64,000 nucleotides of DNA from GCA-2746605 sp963710615 (lineage in GTDB: Bacteria; Bacteroidota; Ignavibacteria; Ignavibacteriales; Melioribacteraceae): contig CAVQBF010000022.1 of the NCBI GenBank assembly GCA_963710615.1, positions 10,788 to 74,787 on the forward strand, read 5' to 3'. Under the pieces are notes generated by a model. It was not told the origin of the DNA and did not search any database. It saw nothing but the letters and a program-made list of their open reading frames with translations. The number at the start of each line of letters is the position of its first letter. Within the stretch, counting starts at the first letter, position 1. The position numbers and the translations under genes are program-made. Shown here one piece after another: positions 18,474 through 28,005 of this stretch.

Positions 18474-21283
18474 ATGGAAACAAAAAAATCTTTTTATAGG
18501 AAAGAAGGTTCCGGATTACTCTTGATGATTTTCCTAACAATTCTACTGCTCTATCCGTCATCTTTGGAAGCACAAAAGAATGGAAAAATTTCTGGACGTG
18601 TGGCAGATGCTGCTTCTGGAGAATATTTGCCTGGGGCGAATGTTATGTTAGAAGGTACTACTTTTGGTGCTGCAACTGATAGAAGCGGTTTATACAGAAT
18701 TAGTAACATTCCTCCCGGTAATTATAATCTTATTGTTTCATACATTGGTTATGAAAAAAAATCAGTTGCTATAACAATAGGTGAAGAAGGTTATACTTTA
18801 ACGCAGGATGTTCTTATTGCAGCAAGCAATGTGAAGTTGCAAGAAGTTCGTATTGAAGGACTTGCACAAGGACAAACCAAAGCACTAAGTATTCAAAAAA
18901 CAGCCGAAAATATTAAGAATGTTGTTTCCGAAGAACAGATGGAAAAATTTCCCGATATTAACTCAGCAGAAGCACTACAACGTTTACCTGGAGTTTCTGT
19001 TCAGCGTGACCAAGGCGAAGGTCGATATGTGCAAATTAGAGGTACAGCAACCAATATGAATGCCATGAAGATTAATGGTGAGGATATTCCTTCACCAGAA
19101 GGTGGTGAACGAACAACTCAAATGGATATTATTCCATCTAACCAACTTTCTACAATAGAAGTTGTTAAAGCAATAACCCCCGATATGGATGGTAATGCTA
19201 TTGGTGGTTCAGTAAATTTGGTTACTAAAAGCGCACTCGACTACGAAAAACCAGTTCTTTCAGCTACTGTGGGTGGTGGATATGTTGATCTTACAGGCAA
19301 GGGGATTTACCAAGGGTCTGTTAATTATGGAACTAGACTAGGTGAAAATAAAGATTTCGGAATAATGTTTGGTGCAAGTTATTTAAGAACAGACCGTGGT
19401 TCCCAAACTAATGAAATGGAATGGGGAAATGTTGAAGATGAAAATGAGAATGAAATTCCCTGGGCATTAGAAAATTTATCGTTGAGAAATTATGACGTCA
19501 GGACGAGATAGATTAGGTTTTTCTACCAGTCTTGATTACAGACCTAACAATGATAATTCATACTCGATTCGTGCAATATTTGATGATTATCTTGATAGAG
19601 AAAACTCGAAATGAAATTACTATTGAACCTGATGCATTTATTTCAGCTACTCAAGGGACTGAAGCTGAAATAGCACACGAAATGAAAGCAAGAGATCAAA
19701 GAGCTACTCTCTATAGTGTTATGGCAAAAGGTGAAAATCATTTTAGTGCCTTAAATCTGGATTATTCATTTACATACAGCTACGCTCAAGAAAAAGAAGA
19801 CCGACATGTTGAACCGAAGTTTGAAATGAACGAAACACCTGATATTACTTGGAATCTTGCTGATCGTGATAATCCTAAATTTAATTTTACAAATTTGGGG
19901 CAGGATTACTACCGAAATCCAGCAAATTTTGAATTAGACGACATGGAATATCATGACAATCTTACTACAAATACGGATATTATTGGTGCTGTAAATTTTG
20001 AATTGCCTTACAGCTTTTTCGGCAGCCAAGCAAATCTAAAATTTGGAGGCAAGGCTTCGATGAAACAAAAGGATCGTAATGAAAAAATATGGGTCTATGA
20101 ATGGGATGGTGATGATGATCTACTGATGAGTCAATTTACAAGTGGCAGTGTATCTGATTTACTTGATGGCAATTATAACTTTGGGCCTCTCCTTGATTTT
20201 GAAAAAATGGAAGACTTTTTTAATGCTAATAAAGATGGTGACTTGGTAGGTGAAATTAGTAACGAGGACTCTGATGCGGCTACTTATGATGCAACTGAAG
20301 ATATTTATGCATTTTATCTTATGACAACAATCAATCTTGATAAACTAACCATTCTTGCAGGTGTCAGAGATGAAATATCTAAAACTGATTACACCGGAAA
20401 TGAGGTTATTTTTGATGATGAGGGTGATTATGTTGAAACTAAGAAAGTATCTGCTGATAAATCTCATAACCATATTCTTCCTTCACTTCATTTAAAATAT
20501 AACATTTCTGATCAAACAAATATTCGTGCCGCATTCACTAGCGGTTTAGCAAGACCACACTATGAAGCTATGGTGCCATACAGTGTAGTACTACATGAAG
20601 ATGAAGAAATTGAAAGAGGAAATCCAGACTTAATTCCTACCACAGCTTATGGATTCGATTTATTAGGGGAACATTATCTTTCCGGTATTGGTGTTGTATC
20701 CGGAGGTGTTTTTTATAAAATATTGAATGACATTATTTTTCCAACTGCTATTGAACAAGAAGGCGGAATATATGATGGTTATGAAGTATTCCAACCTTGG
20801 CAACCGGAAGGTGCCGATCCAGGAACAATACTTGGTTTTGAAATCAATTGGCAGCAACAATTAAGTTTCTTACCTGGCTTTTTAGATGGTTTTGGAGTTT
20901 ATGCAAACTATACATATACTAAATCAGAGGCTGATTTACCAGGCAGAGAAGATACACATCGGTTCCAGGTCAAGCAGGAAGTACAGCTAACTTTGCATCT
21001 AAGCTATCAGAAGTACGGATTTACTGCTCAATTTAGTTTAAACTACCAGGATAAATTTGTGTTTGAAATTGGTGAAGATGCAGATCACGATGTTTATTAT
21101 AAAGATCATCTTCAATTTGATTTTTCGGCTAACCAAGAAATACTTAAAGGTTTAAGTGCATACTTACAATTAGTAAATTTGAACAATGCACCACTGGAAT
21201 ATTATATGGGTAAAGAAGATCGACCAATCCAACGTGAATTTTATTCTTGGTGGTTACAAGCTGGATTTAAATATAATATGTAA
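18474..21283 (+). pseudogene. frameshifted TonB-dependent outer-membrane receptor
   Basis: One receptor of about 935 residues spread over three frames. The first part (18474-19511) has a signal peptide, a carboxypeptidase-regulatory-like domain (GKISGRVADAASGEYLPGAN) and the plug (EALQRLPGVSVQRDQGEGRY; IEVVKAITPDMDGNAIGGSV), which is typical of the TIGR01782 class rather than SusC. Around 19500 the frame changes, coding GRDRLGFSTSLDYRPNND, and again near 19608; 19610-21283 then encodes the 22-strand barrel ending in ...GFKYNM. Receptors of this class are known to neighbour beta-propeller phytases in other bacteria. Import of inositol phosphates is therefore likely. No SusD partner is present. 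Confidence 0.8.
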
Positions 21284-21310
21284 AATTTCTTATTTTCCTC
21301 GTTATGTTAG

Positions 21311-21336
21311 AGCGGCGCTTCTTCGGGAGCGCTGCT
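21311..21336 (+). terminator. hairpin after the TonB receptor
   Basis: AGCGGCGCT at 21311-21319 pairs with AGCGCTGCT at 21328-21336 over nine base pairs (one G-U) around an eight-base loop. It lies 28 bases after the receptor stop codon. The U-tract that follows is poor, so it may be a weak or factor-dependent terminator. Confidence 0.55.
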
Positions 21337-21394
21337 ATTATAATGAAAAGCTTTAATTCCAATATAAAACCTAACTCTACTTGTGTTAGTAGCT

Positions 21395-21423
21395 TGTATT
21401 TTGTCTACTTGTATAGATAATAT
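21395..21423 (+). promoter_or_regulatory. promoter and operator of the phytase unit
   Basis: TTGTAT at 21395-21400 and TAATAT at 21418-21423 are spaced by 17 bases. The spacer is almost filled by TTGTCTACTTGTATAGATAA (21401-21420), an imperfect inverted repeat whose arms match the GTCTA/TAGAC half-sites at 1108 and 13775. Repressor bound here would cover the promoter. Confidence 0.5.
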
Positions 21424-21497
21424 TAAGATGTATGTTCAAAATCGATTTTCGAAAATTGAGACACTAATATTTTTTGATAACTTTATTGAGAGGAACA

Positions 21498-22627
21498 ATG
21501 ATGATTAACTTATTTAAAAATAATCTTATTATGATACTTGGTATTTTTCTCATTTTCATATTAGGATGTGAAAAAAAAGCTGATGAATGTAGTGATATTA
21601 TTAAACCAACTGTTGTAACTGAAACTGTAAAGTGGGACTCTGATGATCCCGCCATATGGATTAATAAAAAAGAACCATCTAAAAGTTTAATTATAGGTAC
21701 AGACAAGGAGACAGATGGCGCTATTTATGTTTTCAATCTTGAGGGGAAGATTATTGAAGAAAAGACAGTTCGAAATGTCAAACGACCTAACAATGTTGAT
21801 GTTGAATATGGTTTAATGTTGAATGGTACTCCAACCGATATTGCTGTTGCTGCAGAAAGAGAAGCAAATAAACTTAGAGTATTTAGTCTACCCGATATGA
21901 AAGCAATTGATAATGGCGGCATAAACGTTTTTGTCGACGAAGAATTTAGAGCTCCTATGGGGATAAGTTTATATAAGCGCCCGAGCGATGGGGCGATTTT
22001 TGCGATAGTAAGCAGGAAAGAAGGTCCTGCGGATAATTATCTGTGGCAATATCTTCTAACCGATGACGGCAATGGTAGCGTTATTGCTCAAAAAGTTCGA
22101 GAATTTGGCAAATATAGTGGGCATAAAGAAATTGAAGCAATTGCTGTTGATGACCAGTTAGGTTATGTCTATTATTCGGATGAACAAGTATGGTGTTAGA
22201 AAATATTATGCTGATCCGGATAATCCCGATGCTGATAAAGAACTGGGAATAATTTATACACAAGATTATTGGGAAGATAATGAAGGTATTTCAATTTATC
22301 CTCTTGATGAGAAAATCAGGCTATATATTAGTATCGGATCAGAGTGCAAACCGCTTTAGAATTTATACCAGAGAAGGAACACCTGCAGTAGTTGATCTGG
22401 AAGATCCTGAAGATAATGAGCCAGCAAATCCTCATCTGCATAAACTAATTAAAATTGTTAATGTATCTACCAACAATAGTGATGGCTCTGAAGTAACTAA
22501 TGTTAACCTCGGGCCGAATTTTCCTAATGGAATATTTGTAGCAATGTCTGATGACAAAACTTTTCACATTTATAGCTGGGATGATATTATTGGGGACAAA
22601 TGTTTTGGACAACAAAAACTGGGGTAA
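21498..22627 (+). pseudogene. frameshifted beta-propeller phytase lipoprotein (3-phytase)
   Basis: Hydrolyses phytate (inositol hexakisphosphate) outside the cytoplasm. The ATG at 21498, after AGAGG, gives a lipoprotein signal (FLIFILGC). The order of motifs matches Bacillus-type phytase: DSDDPAIWI, GTDKETDGAIYVFNLEGK, RPNNVDVEYG, MGISLYKRPSDGAIFAIVSRKEG, GHKEIEAIAVDDQLGYVYYSDE, then, after a frame change near 22190, YGVRKYYADPDNPDAD and DNEGISIYPLDE, and after a second near 22312, SGYILVSDQSANRFRIYTREG with NLGPNFPNGIFVAMSDDK at the end. The calcium- and phosphate-binding acidic positions look kept. Two single-base breaks prevent a full product as read. Its neighbours (receptor, phosphatase, inositol operon) fit its job. 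Confidence 0.85.
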
Positions 22628-22636
22628 ATAATCACG

Positions 22637-23885
22637 ATGAAACTCAAAAAATATTCGATGGGAGTTGGAGATCGATTTGGTCATCAAGCTGAAGCACAAT
22701 TAAGTGCGATTATAAAAGCAAAGGAACTTGGTATTGATATCACTCCTGTATGGAATAAATCATATCGTGAGCATCAAATTATTCACAGTCAACCATCGAA
22801 CACCAGGTTGAAAGCGGATGAAGCTGTAAAGGCACTTAACTTTGAAAGTGATTATTTTGTTGATGCCGATCATATTGGAATGGATACGGTTGAACTTTTT
22901 ATTGACTCATCAGATTTCTATACCATTGATGTGGCAGATTCGATCGGCATCGCTCCTGACACTCAAGATCTCAAAAATTTTCTATCAGAGAACAAAAACT
23001 TTATTGGAAAATTAGAATTACCAAACTCTTCTCTAAAAATTGAAGTTACTCCAGAGATAATTGAAAACGCAGGCAAAAAATATTTGGCTGCAGTTAAACA
23101 GGCTGGCAAAATTTATAGAAAGATTCAAAAGCTAAAAGAGAATGAAAGTTTTATTACGGAAGTTTCTATGGATGAAACTGATGAACCTCAAACTCCATCA
23201 GAACTATTTTTTATTTTATCTGCTCTATCTGCCGAACAAATTCCAATTCAAACCATTGCACCAAAATTTTCTGGTCGATTTAATAAAGGTGTTGATTATG
23301 TAGGCGATATTGAGAAATTTAAAAATGAATTCGAACTATATTTGTTAATAATTAACAAAGCGGTTGAAACTTTTAACTTACCAAAAGATTTAAAGCTAAG
23401 TGTTCATTCCGGCAGCGATAAATTTTCAATTTATAAACCGATAAAAGAATCATTAAAAAAATATGATTGCGGACTGCACATTAAAACAGCAGGCACAACT
23501 TGGCTTGAAGAATTAATAGGTTTATCATCGGCTGAAGAAGAAGGTCTTACAAATTGCAAAAGAAATTTATAGTAAAGCCTACAAACGCTATGATGAATTA
23601 TGCGGACCTTACAGCACAGTGATTGATATCGATACCAATTTATTACCAATTCCAGAAGAAGTTGCTAAATGGGATGGAGAAAAGTTTTCGCAATCACTTC
23701 GTCATGATTTATCAAATAAGAATTACAACAAACACTTTAGACAACTTTTGCATGTTAGCTATAAGATTGCTGCTGAATTGGGGGACAGATATTTCAATGC
23801 ACTCAAAAAGTATAAAGTGCAAATTGCTAAAAATGTTGAAGAAAACATTTTGGAAAGGCACATAAAACGTATATTCCCTTCATAG
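22637..23885 (+). pseudogene. uxaE: frameshifted tagaturonate/fructuronate epimerase
   Basis: UxaE interconverts D-tagaturonate and D-fructuronate, which would carry the IolO product on to mannonate and 2-keto-3-deoxygluconate. The opening KYSMGVGDRFGHQAEAQL and VWNKSYREHQIIHSQPS, with VDADHIGMDTVELF, are as I recall the family. The first frame runs to 23572; a single break near 23548 (GLSSAEEEGL, then QIAKEIYSKAYKRYDELCG) moves coding to another frame that ends at 23885. The joined protein is about 415 residues, somewhat short of the Thermotoga enzyme. It starts 10 bases after the phytase gene, without an obvious strong ribosome binding site. Confidence 0.75.
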
Positions 23886-23904
23886 TTTATTATTAGGAGA
23901 CAGA

Positions 23905-24181
23905 ATGTCATACATTACAATAATTGCAAAATTTAAATTACTTAATAAATGACAAAGTGAAAAATGAATTACTTCATCTCGCGTAATTTACCCTTAAGAA
24001 AAAGGTTGTGTCGATTATAATTTTATATCGATAACGAGGATCGGTTTTGATGCTTTATGAAAACTGGGAAACCAATGAAGATCTTGAAGCTCATATGAAT
24101 ACTGATCGGTTCAAAGATACTTTTGCAAAAATTGAAGGTATGTTTGAATTAGATGTACACAAGTTAACTAAAATTTCATAG
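23905..24181 (+). pseudogene. frameshifted antibiotic-biosynthesis-monooxygenase-domain protein
   Basis: A small ABM (dimeric alpha/beta barrel) protein of about 92 residues read over several frames. It begins at the ATG after AGGAGA (SYITIIAKFKL), passes through DKVKNELLHLA and KGCVDYNFISITRIGFDA, and ends in LYENWETNEDLEAHMNTDRF with a TAG at 24179. The LYENW...LEAHMNT..F block is characteristic of the family (YgiN-like). At least three frame changes occur within 150 bases. The role is unknown; such proteins often accompany sugar catabolic genes. Confidence 0.6.
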
Positions 24182-24203
24182 TAGTTATTAGTGGAGGAAA
24201 ATA

Positions 24204-24879
24204 GTGGAAATTGTAAATCCTGGTAAAGAAGATTATCACATCCATTCTTTAAATTACTCTGATGGAATGAACACAATTGATGAAATAGTAAAATATGCTG
24301 GTGATATCAACTTTAAAAAAATTGCAATCACTGATCATTGTCAAGTACATATTGAAAAACGTAAATTTGTATTAAAAAATTATTATAGTATGCTAGAAAG
24401 GTGGGAAAATGTTCACAATGAGGTAGAAGTAAGGTTTGGAGTAGAAGCTGATCTATTAAATGAGAATGGTGATGTTTGTATGGATATCCAAGGAATAACT
24501 CCCCAAATAATAATTCTTTCCTCGCACCCAGCTCCTGTTTATTCTGGTGATCCCAATAAAATTACATGAAGGGTATTTAAATGCAATTGAACGTTATCAC
24601 AATAAAATCACTTTCCTTGGACATCCTTGTTCAAAATATTTTGAAGAATACATAGATATTAGAGCAATCATAGAATTATGCAACAAATATGATTTACCAA
24701 TGGAATTTAATTGTGCGAATTTGGTGAACAAAAGAACGAATTTAGATAATTTGAAAATGATGTTAGATAATGCAAACCAAATATATGTTAACAGTGATGC
24801 ACATACACTTAATGAACTCCGTATGTTAAGAAATGAAGGATTTAAATATCTTCGTGAAAACGGTTACATAAACAAATAA
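24204..24879 (+). pseudogene. frameshifted PHP-domain phosphoesterase
   Basis: A PHP-superfamily metal-dependent hydrolase of about 224 residues. The family's ordered histidines are seen: DYHIHSLNYSDGM, ITDHCQVHI, GVEADLLNENG, LSSHPAP, then, after a frame break near 24560, FLGHPCSKYF, MEFNCANLVNK and NSDAHTLNELRML. Histidinol phosphatase and other phosphatases share this fold, so a sugar or inositol phosphate is possible but unproven. The start is a GTG at 24204 preceded by GTGGAGG. One base change would restore a full frame. Confidence 0.65.
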
Positions 24880-24904
24880 ATGGGTGGAATAGGAGTATCT
24901 CATT

Positions 24905-25436
24905 TTGAAAACAACAAGTGTAATAGAATACCGGGAAAAGGATCTCACAAATCAACAGATTTATGAAATAGTTTCGTTAATTAATAATGAATGGCCAAAT
25001 CCCCAAAAATCTGTTGAAGAAATAATTAAGGATATTTTAGATCAGATTAACAGAGGGAATAGACTTAATGATAGAAGATATGTTATTTGGGAAAATCTAA
25101 AAGTGTGCAGCACATGCAAGAATTTTTCCACGCAAAATATTTTCATCGGATAAGGAGTTAACAGTTTTAGGACTAGCAGATGTATGTGTGTCTCTTTCAA
25201 GAAGAGGGGAAGGATTGGGTAGAGCTGTTGTAGAAAAAGCTTTTGAGGAAGTGAATAAAAATCACAGTGTATCTCTATTCCAAACAGAGATACCAAAATT
25301 TTATGAGGGACTCAACTGTAAAATCATCAATAATAAATTTTTTAATTCTAAAAATGCTGACGACCCTAATGCGAATCCATGGTGGAATGATTATGTTATG
25401 ATTTTTCCTTCCAATGTCTACTTTCCCAGAAGGTGA
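24905..25436 (+). pseudogene. frameshifted GNAT-family N-acetyltransferase
   Basis: About 176 residues in two frames. The first (from a TTG preceded by AGGAG) runs to about 25112; the second carries AHARIFPRKIF, then VLGLADVCVSLSRRGEGLGR, the acetyl-CoA-binding R/QxxGxG/A loop of GNAT enzymes, and FYEGLNCKII with an ending in NPWWNDYVMIFP. The acyl acceptor cannot be read from the sequence. It is the last recognisable gene of the inositol region; a long non-coding stretch follows. Confidence 0.6.
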
Positions 25437-25566
25437 TATAGACCTAAATGGTAATGGATATTAGTAATTATTGTTGACGATAGTTATTAAGTCATAAAAA
25501 ATCGTAAATAAAACAAATTTTTAAGCTATTGAAATAAGAAACTACGGATAAATATGACTTAGAATT

Positions 25567-25638
25567 TGATACCTTAGCAAAGAAAAGTAATCCAAAGGTA
25601 CAAATAATGCTGGGATTCCTTTATTTATGAGGGTATCA
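25567..25638. repeat. long imperfect hairpin
   Basis: TGATACC at 25567-25573 pairs with GGTATCA at 25632-25638, and inside it AATCC at 25589-25593 pairs with GGATT at 25613-25617. The distances between the paired blocks are nearly equal on both sides (15 and 14 bases) and mostly A-T matched, so the whole 72 bases can fold as one stem-loop. It is followed by a perfect inverted repeat, AAACTATTT at 25648-25656 with AAATAGTTT at 25658-25666. Confidence 0.5.
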
Positions 25639-25675
25639 GATTACTTAAAACTATTTTAAATAGTTTAAAATAATA

Positions 25676-25700
25676 AACCCTCGCACTGAATTGAGGGGTT
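25676..25700 (+). terminator. possible terminator
   Basis: AACCCTC at 25676-25682 pairs with GAGGGGTT at 25693-25700 with one bulged G, around a ten-base loop. A T-rich stretch follows after about ten bases. It may end transcripts from the inositol region. Confidence 0.4.
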
Positions 25701-25943
25701 GTGTTTGTTAAAGCTTTTTTAATTAATAGAGATAGAGATCTAGTCATAAATGAACCAAATTGAGTATCCCGTCGCAACTAAGAATAATAAGGGGAAATAA
25801 AAACAACTACAAAGAGATGAAGTTTTGAAAAGGCTTGTTTGGCTATCCATGCGCTGAGAATTAGCCAGCATCTGAAGAGCACCCTTCACAACAAACAAAC
25901 CTCGATTTTCCTTATTGTGTAGCATTTGATAAGCACACAAATG

Positions 25944-26189
25944 CTGGCAAAAGATTGGCAAATGGAGAAGATGGGTTATACTTATTCAGAAGCTCATGTA
26001 ATCTGGGATCAGCTGAAACCAGTGATAATTGAGTTAACAAAAAAGAAAGCAGAAGAGTTGAAAGATAGAATTGAAAAAGGCTCTTCTGGAGCTGAGAAGG
26101 GGGATCAGTTGGAGTTGATCTATTGGGAGCTATTTATGTTGAGAATTGACTGCTTCAGCTTAACCAAACAGGCCCGTACCGTAAACTGA
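25944..26189 (+). CDS. possible small charged protein of unknown function
   Basis: An open frame of about 82 codons from an internal ATG (AKDWQMEKMGYTYSEA). The middle (residues about 30-50) is rich in Lys and Glu and could form a helix or short coiled coil. I do not recognise it and no ribosome binding site stands out. The flanking sequence looks non-coding, so it may be a remnant of a lost gene. Confidence 0.25.
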   Translation: MAKDWQMEKMGYTYSEAHVIWDQLKPVIIELTKKKAEELKDRIEKGSSGAEKGDQLELIYWELFMLRIDCFSLTKQARTVN

Positions 26190-26794
26190 AAGTACGGAAA
26201 CTGCTCTTGCACAACTCCTAAACTGCCCAAACAAGCCCCATAAACAGTTTAAAATCGGATCAAAGAAATGGCACCGAATTGTGGGTAGGGGTCGACTTAT
26301 ATTGAATAGATTAAATTATTTATAGAAACAAAGCCGAAGAAAAATTTTTTTCTCTAAAAATTTGGTGTAAAATCTATGCTTTAAAATCTTCAAACTTCTT
26401 AATCAACCAGCTAATTAGAATTTGCTTTAGATACTTAGAAAAAAAAATAATCAAAAATAGTTATTTACTGTAGTTTTCCAAGTTTGTTTATTTTAAATAT
26501 CTTTTTAAGAAAATATTATAGTCTTTTACCAGTTTGCTTATTTCTTATAATTATTCTATTGTGGAAAATATAGATAAGGTTTTATTCAATTTTTTTTTAA
26601 AAATCAATTTTTGATCTAAATTTTCTCATTAGAATAATTGTCACTTTCATTTAGCATTTTATCCAAAAATAACCAAAGATTCCAAATAAAATATTCCTAT
26701 TAAAGGCTGATCAGTAAATAGGTAAAGCACATCATCTTAAGATACAATTATTGAAGTGTTTTTTTGGTAAATGAAATTTTAAAAAAGAATTTTC
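26190..26794. other. AT-rich gene-free stretch before the galactose regulator
   Basis: No open frame of useful length and no familiar RNA signature was seen. It contains long A and T runs and ends at the galR promoter. It separates the inositol region from the galactose region. Confidence 0.5.
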
Positions 26795-26823
26795 TTGACA
26801 AATTAAACTTAAACACTTACATT
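26795..26823 (+). promoter_or_regulatory. galR promoter
   Basis: TTGACA at 26795-26800, a 17-base spacer and TACATT at 26818-26823. The operator palindrome begins inside the -10 box, which predicts autorepression. Confidence 0.65.
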
Positions 26824-26837
26824 GCAAACGTTTGCAA
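26822..26837. promoter_or_regulatory. GalR-type operator 1
   Basis: TTGCAAACGTTTGCAA is a perfect 16-base palindrome with the central CG typical of LacI/GalR-family operators. It overlaps the -10 box of the regulator's own promoter. Close copies lie at 27901 and 30344. Confidence 0.8.
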
Positions 26838-26877
26838 AAGAAATTATTATCCTTAAATTGAATTCTTTGGCTAATTC

Positions 26878-27884
26878 ATGCATAGAGCAACAATAAAAGA
26901 TATTGCTAAAAAGCTAAGTATCTCCGCTTCAACGGTTTCAAGAGCTTTAAGTGACCACCCTGATATCAGCCTTTCTACAAAAAGATTGGTTAAATCTGCT
27001 GCCAAAGAAATGAATTACTTTCCCAACTCTATTGCTCAAAGTCTTAAAACTCAAAACACTAAAACCATAGGTGTAATTATCCCGGAAATTAAACACTCGT
27101 TCTTTTCCTCAGCTATTAGTGGAATTGAGGATGTGGCATATAAATCAGGATATACTATTCTCGTATGTCAATCTAATGAAAACTATGAGAGGGAAAAAAT
27201 TAATACTGCATCACTTGAAGCACAAAGAATAGCAGGGTTGCTGACATCGATTTCACAAGAGACGACTAACTGTGATTATTTTCTTGCACTCCAAAAAAGA
27301 GGATTACCAATAGTCTTTTTTGAGACAGAGTATGTGAAGAGTTTGACGCAACAAAAGTTGTGATTGATGATGAACAAAGTGCATATGATGCTGTTAACTA
27401 TTTACTTGATAAAGGTTATTCTAATATTGCACATTTGGCTGGTCCAATAGAGCTAAAAATATGTAAGGGTAGATTAAGTGGATATAAAATGGCTTTATCG
27501 GAAAGAAATAAACCTATAAATGAAGAGATGATAATAAGTGCTGGACTTCATGAAGATGATGGTTATTATTCATTTTCAAAATTACTTGAGCGAGGAATGA
27601 AACCTGATGCAATTTTTGCTGTAAATGACCCAGTTGCCGTGGGTGCATTCAAAAAGATCAGAGAGCTTGGACTCAGGATTCCTCAGGACGTAGCATTGGT
27701 TGGATTTTCCAATAATCCAATAACCGCGTTAATAGAACCGAGTATTACAACAGTTGATCAACCTTCATTTGAGATGGGGCGGAAAGCAGCAGAACTGTTA
27801 ATTGAACAAATTGAGAACGGAAAGAATTTTGTACCTGTTACAGAAATATTAAAAACTCAGTTAATAATTAGAAAATCGACATAA
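26878..27884 (+). pseudogene. frameshifted LacI-family regulator of galactose genes
   Basis: A LacI/GalR repressor of about 335 residues. Residues 1-55 are the DNA-binding headpiece (TIKDIAKKLSISASTVSRALSD, with the hinge helix SIAQSLKTQ). The effector domain follows (IGVIIPEIKHSFFSSAISGIE; then VVIDDEQSAYDAVNYL; VNDPVAVGAFKKI; ALVGFSNNPITALIEPSITT). The frame breaks near 27332: the downstream frame read back gives CEEFDATKVVIDD, the expected join. Its operators flank galK and the TonB receptor, so it is the likely repressor of galactose uptake and the Leloir genes. If the break is real, the regulon would be constitutive. Confidence 0.8.
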
Positions 27885-27900
27885 AAAAAATTTCTTTTTA

Positions 27901-27916
27901 TTGCAATCGTTTGCAT
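27901..27916. promoter_or_regulatory. GalR-type operator 2, before galK
   Basis: TTGCAATCGTTTGCAT differs from the palindrome at 26822 at two positions. It lies 90 bases before galK in the gap after the regulator gene, where the galK-galT promoter is expected. Confidence 0.7.
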
Positions 27917-28005
27917 AGATTGATAAGTTAATGAGAACTTATGATTTTAAGAAAATATTAATTAAGAATAATAAAATTACATTTAATATTGGATCATAAT
28001 TGAGA

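Noticed and set aside
25740..25961. Minus-strand frame of 73 codons with a hydrophobic end
   Set aside because: Short, no start signals and no recognisable family; the stretch is left as non-coding.
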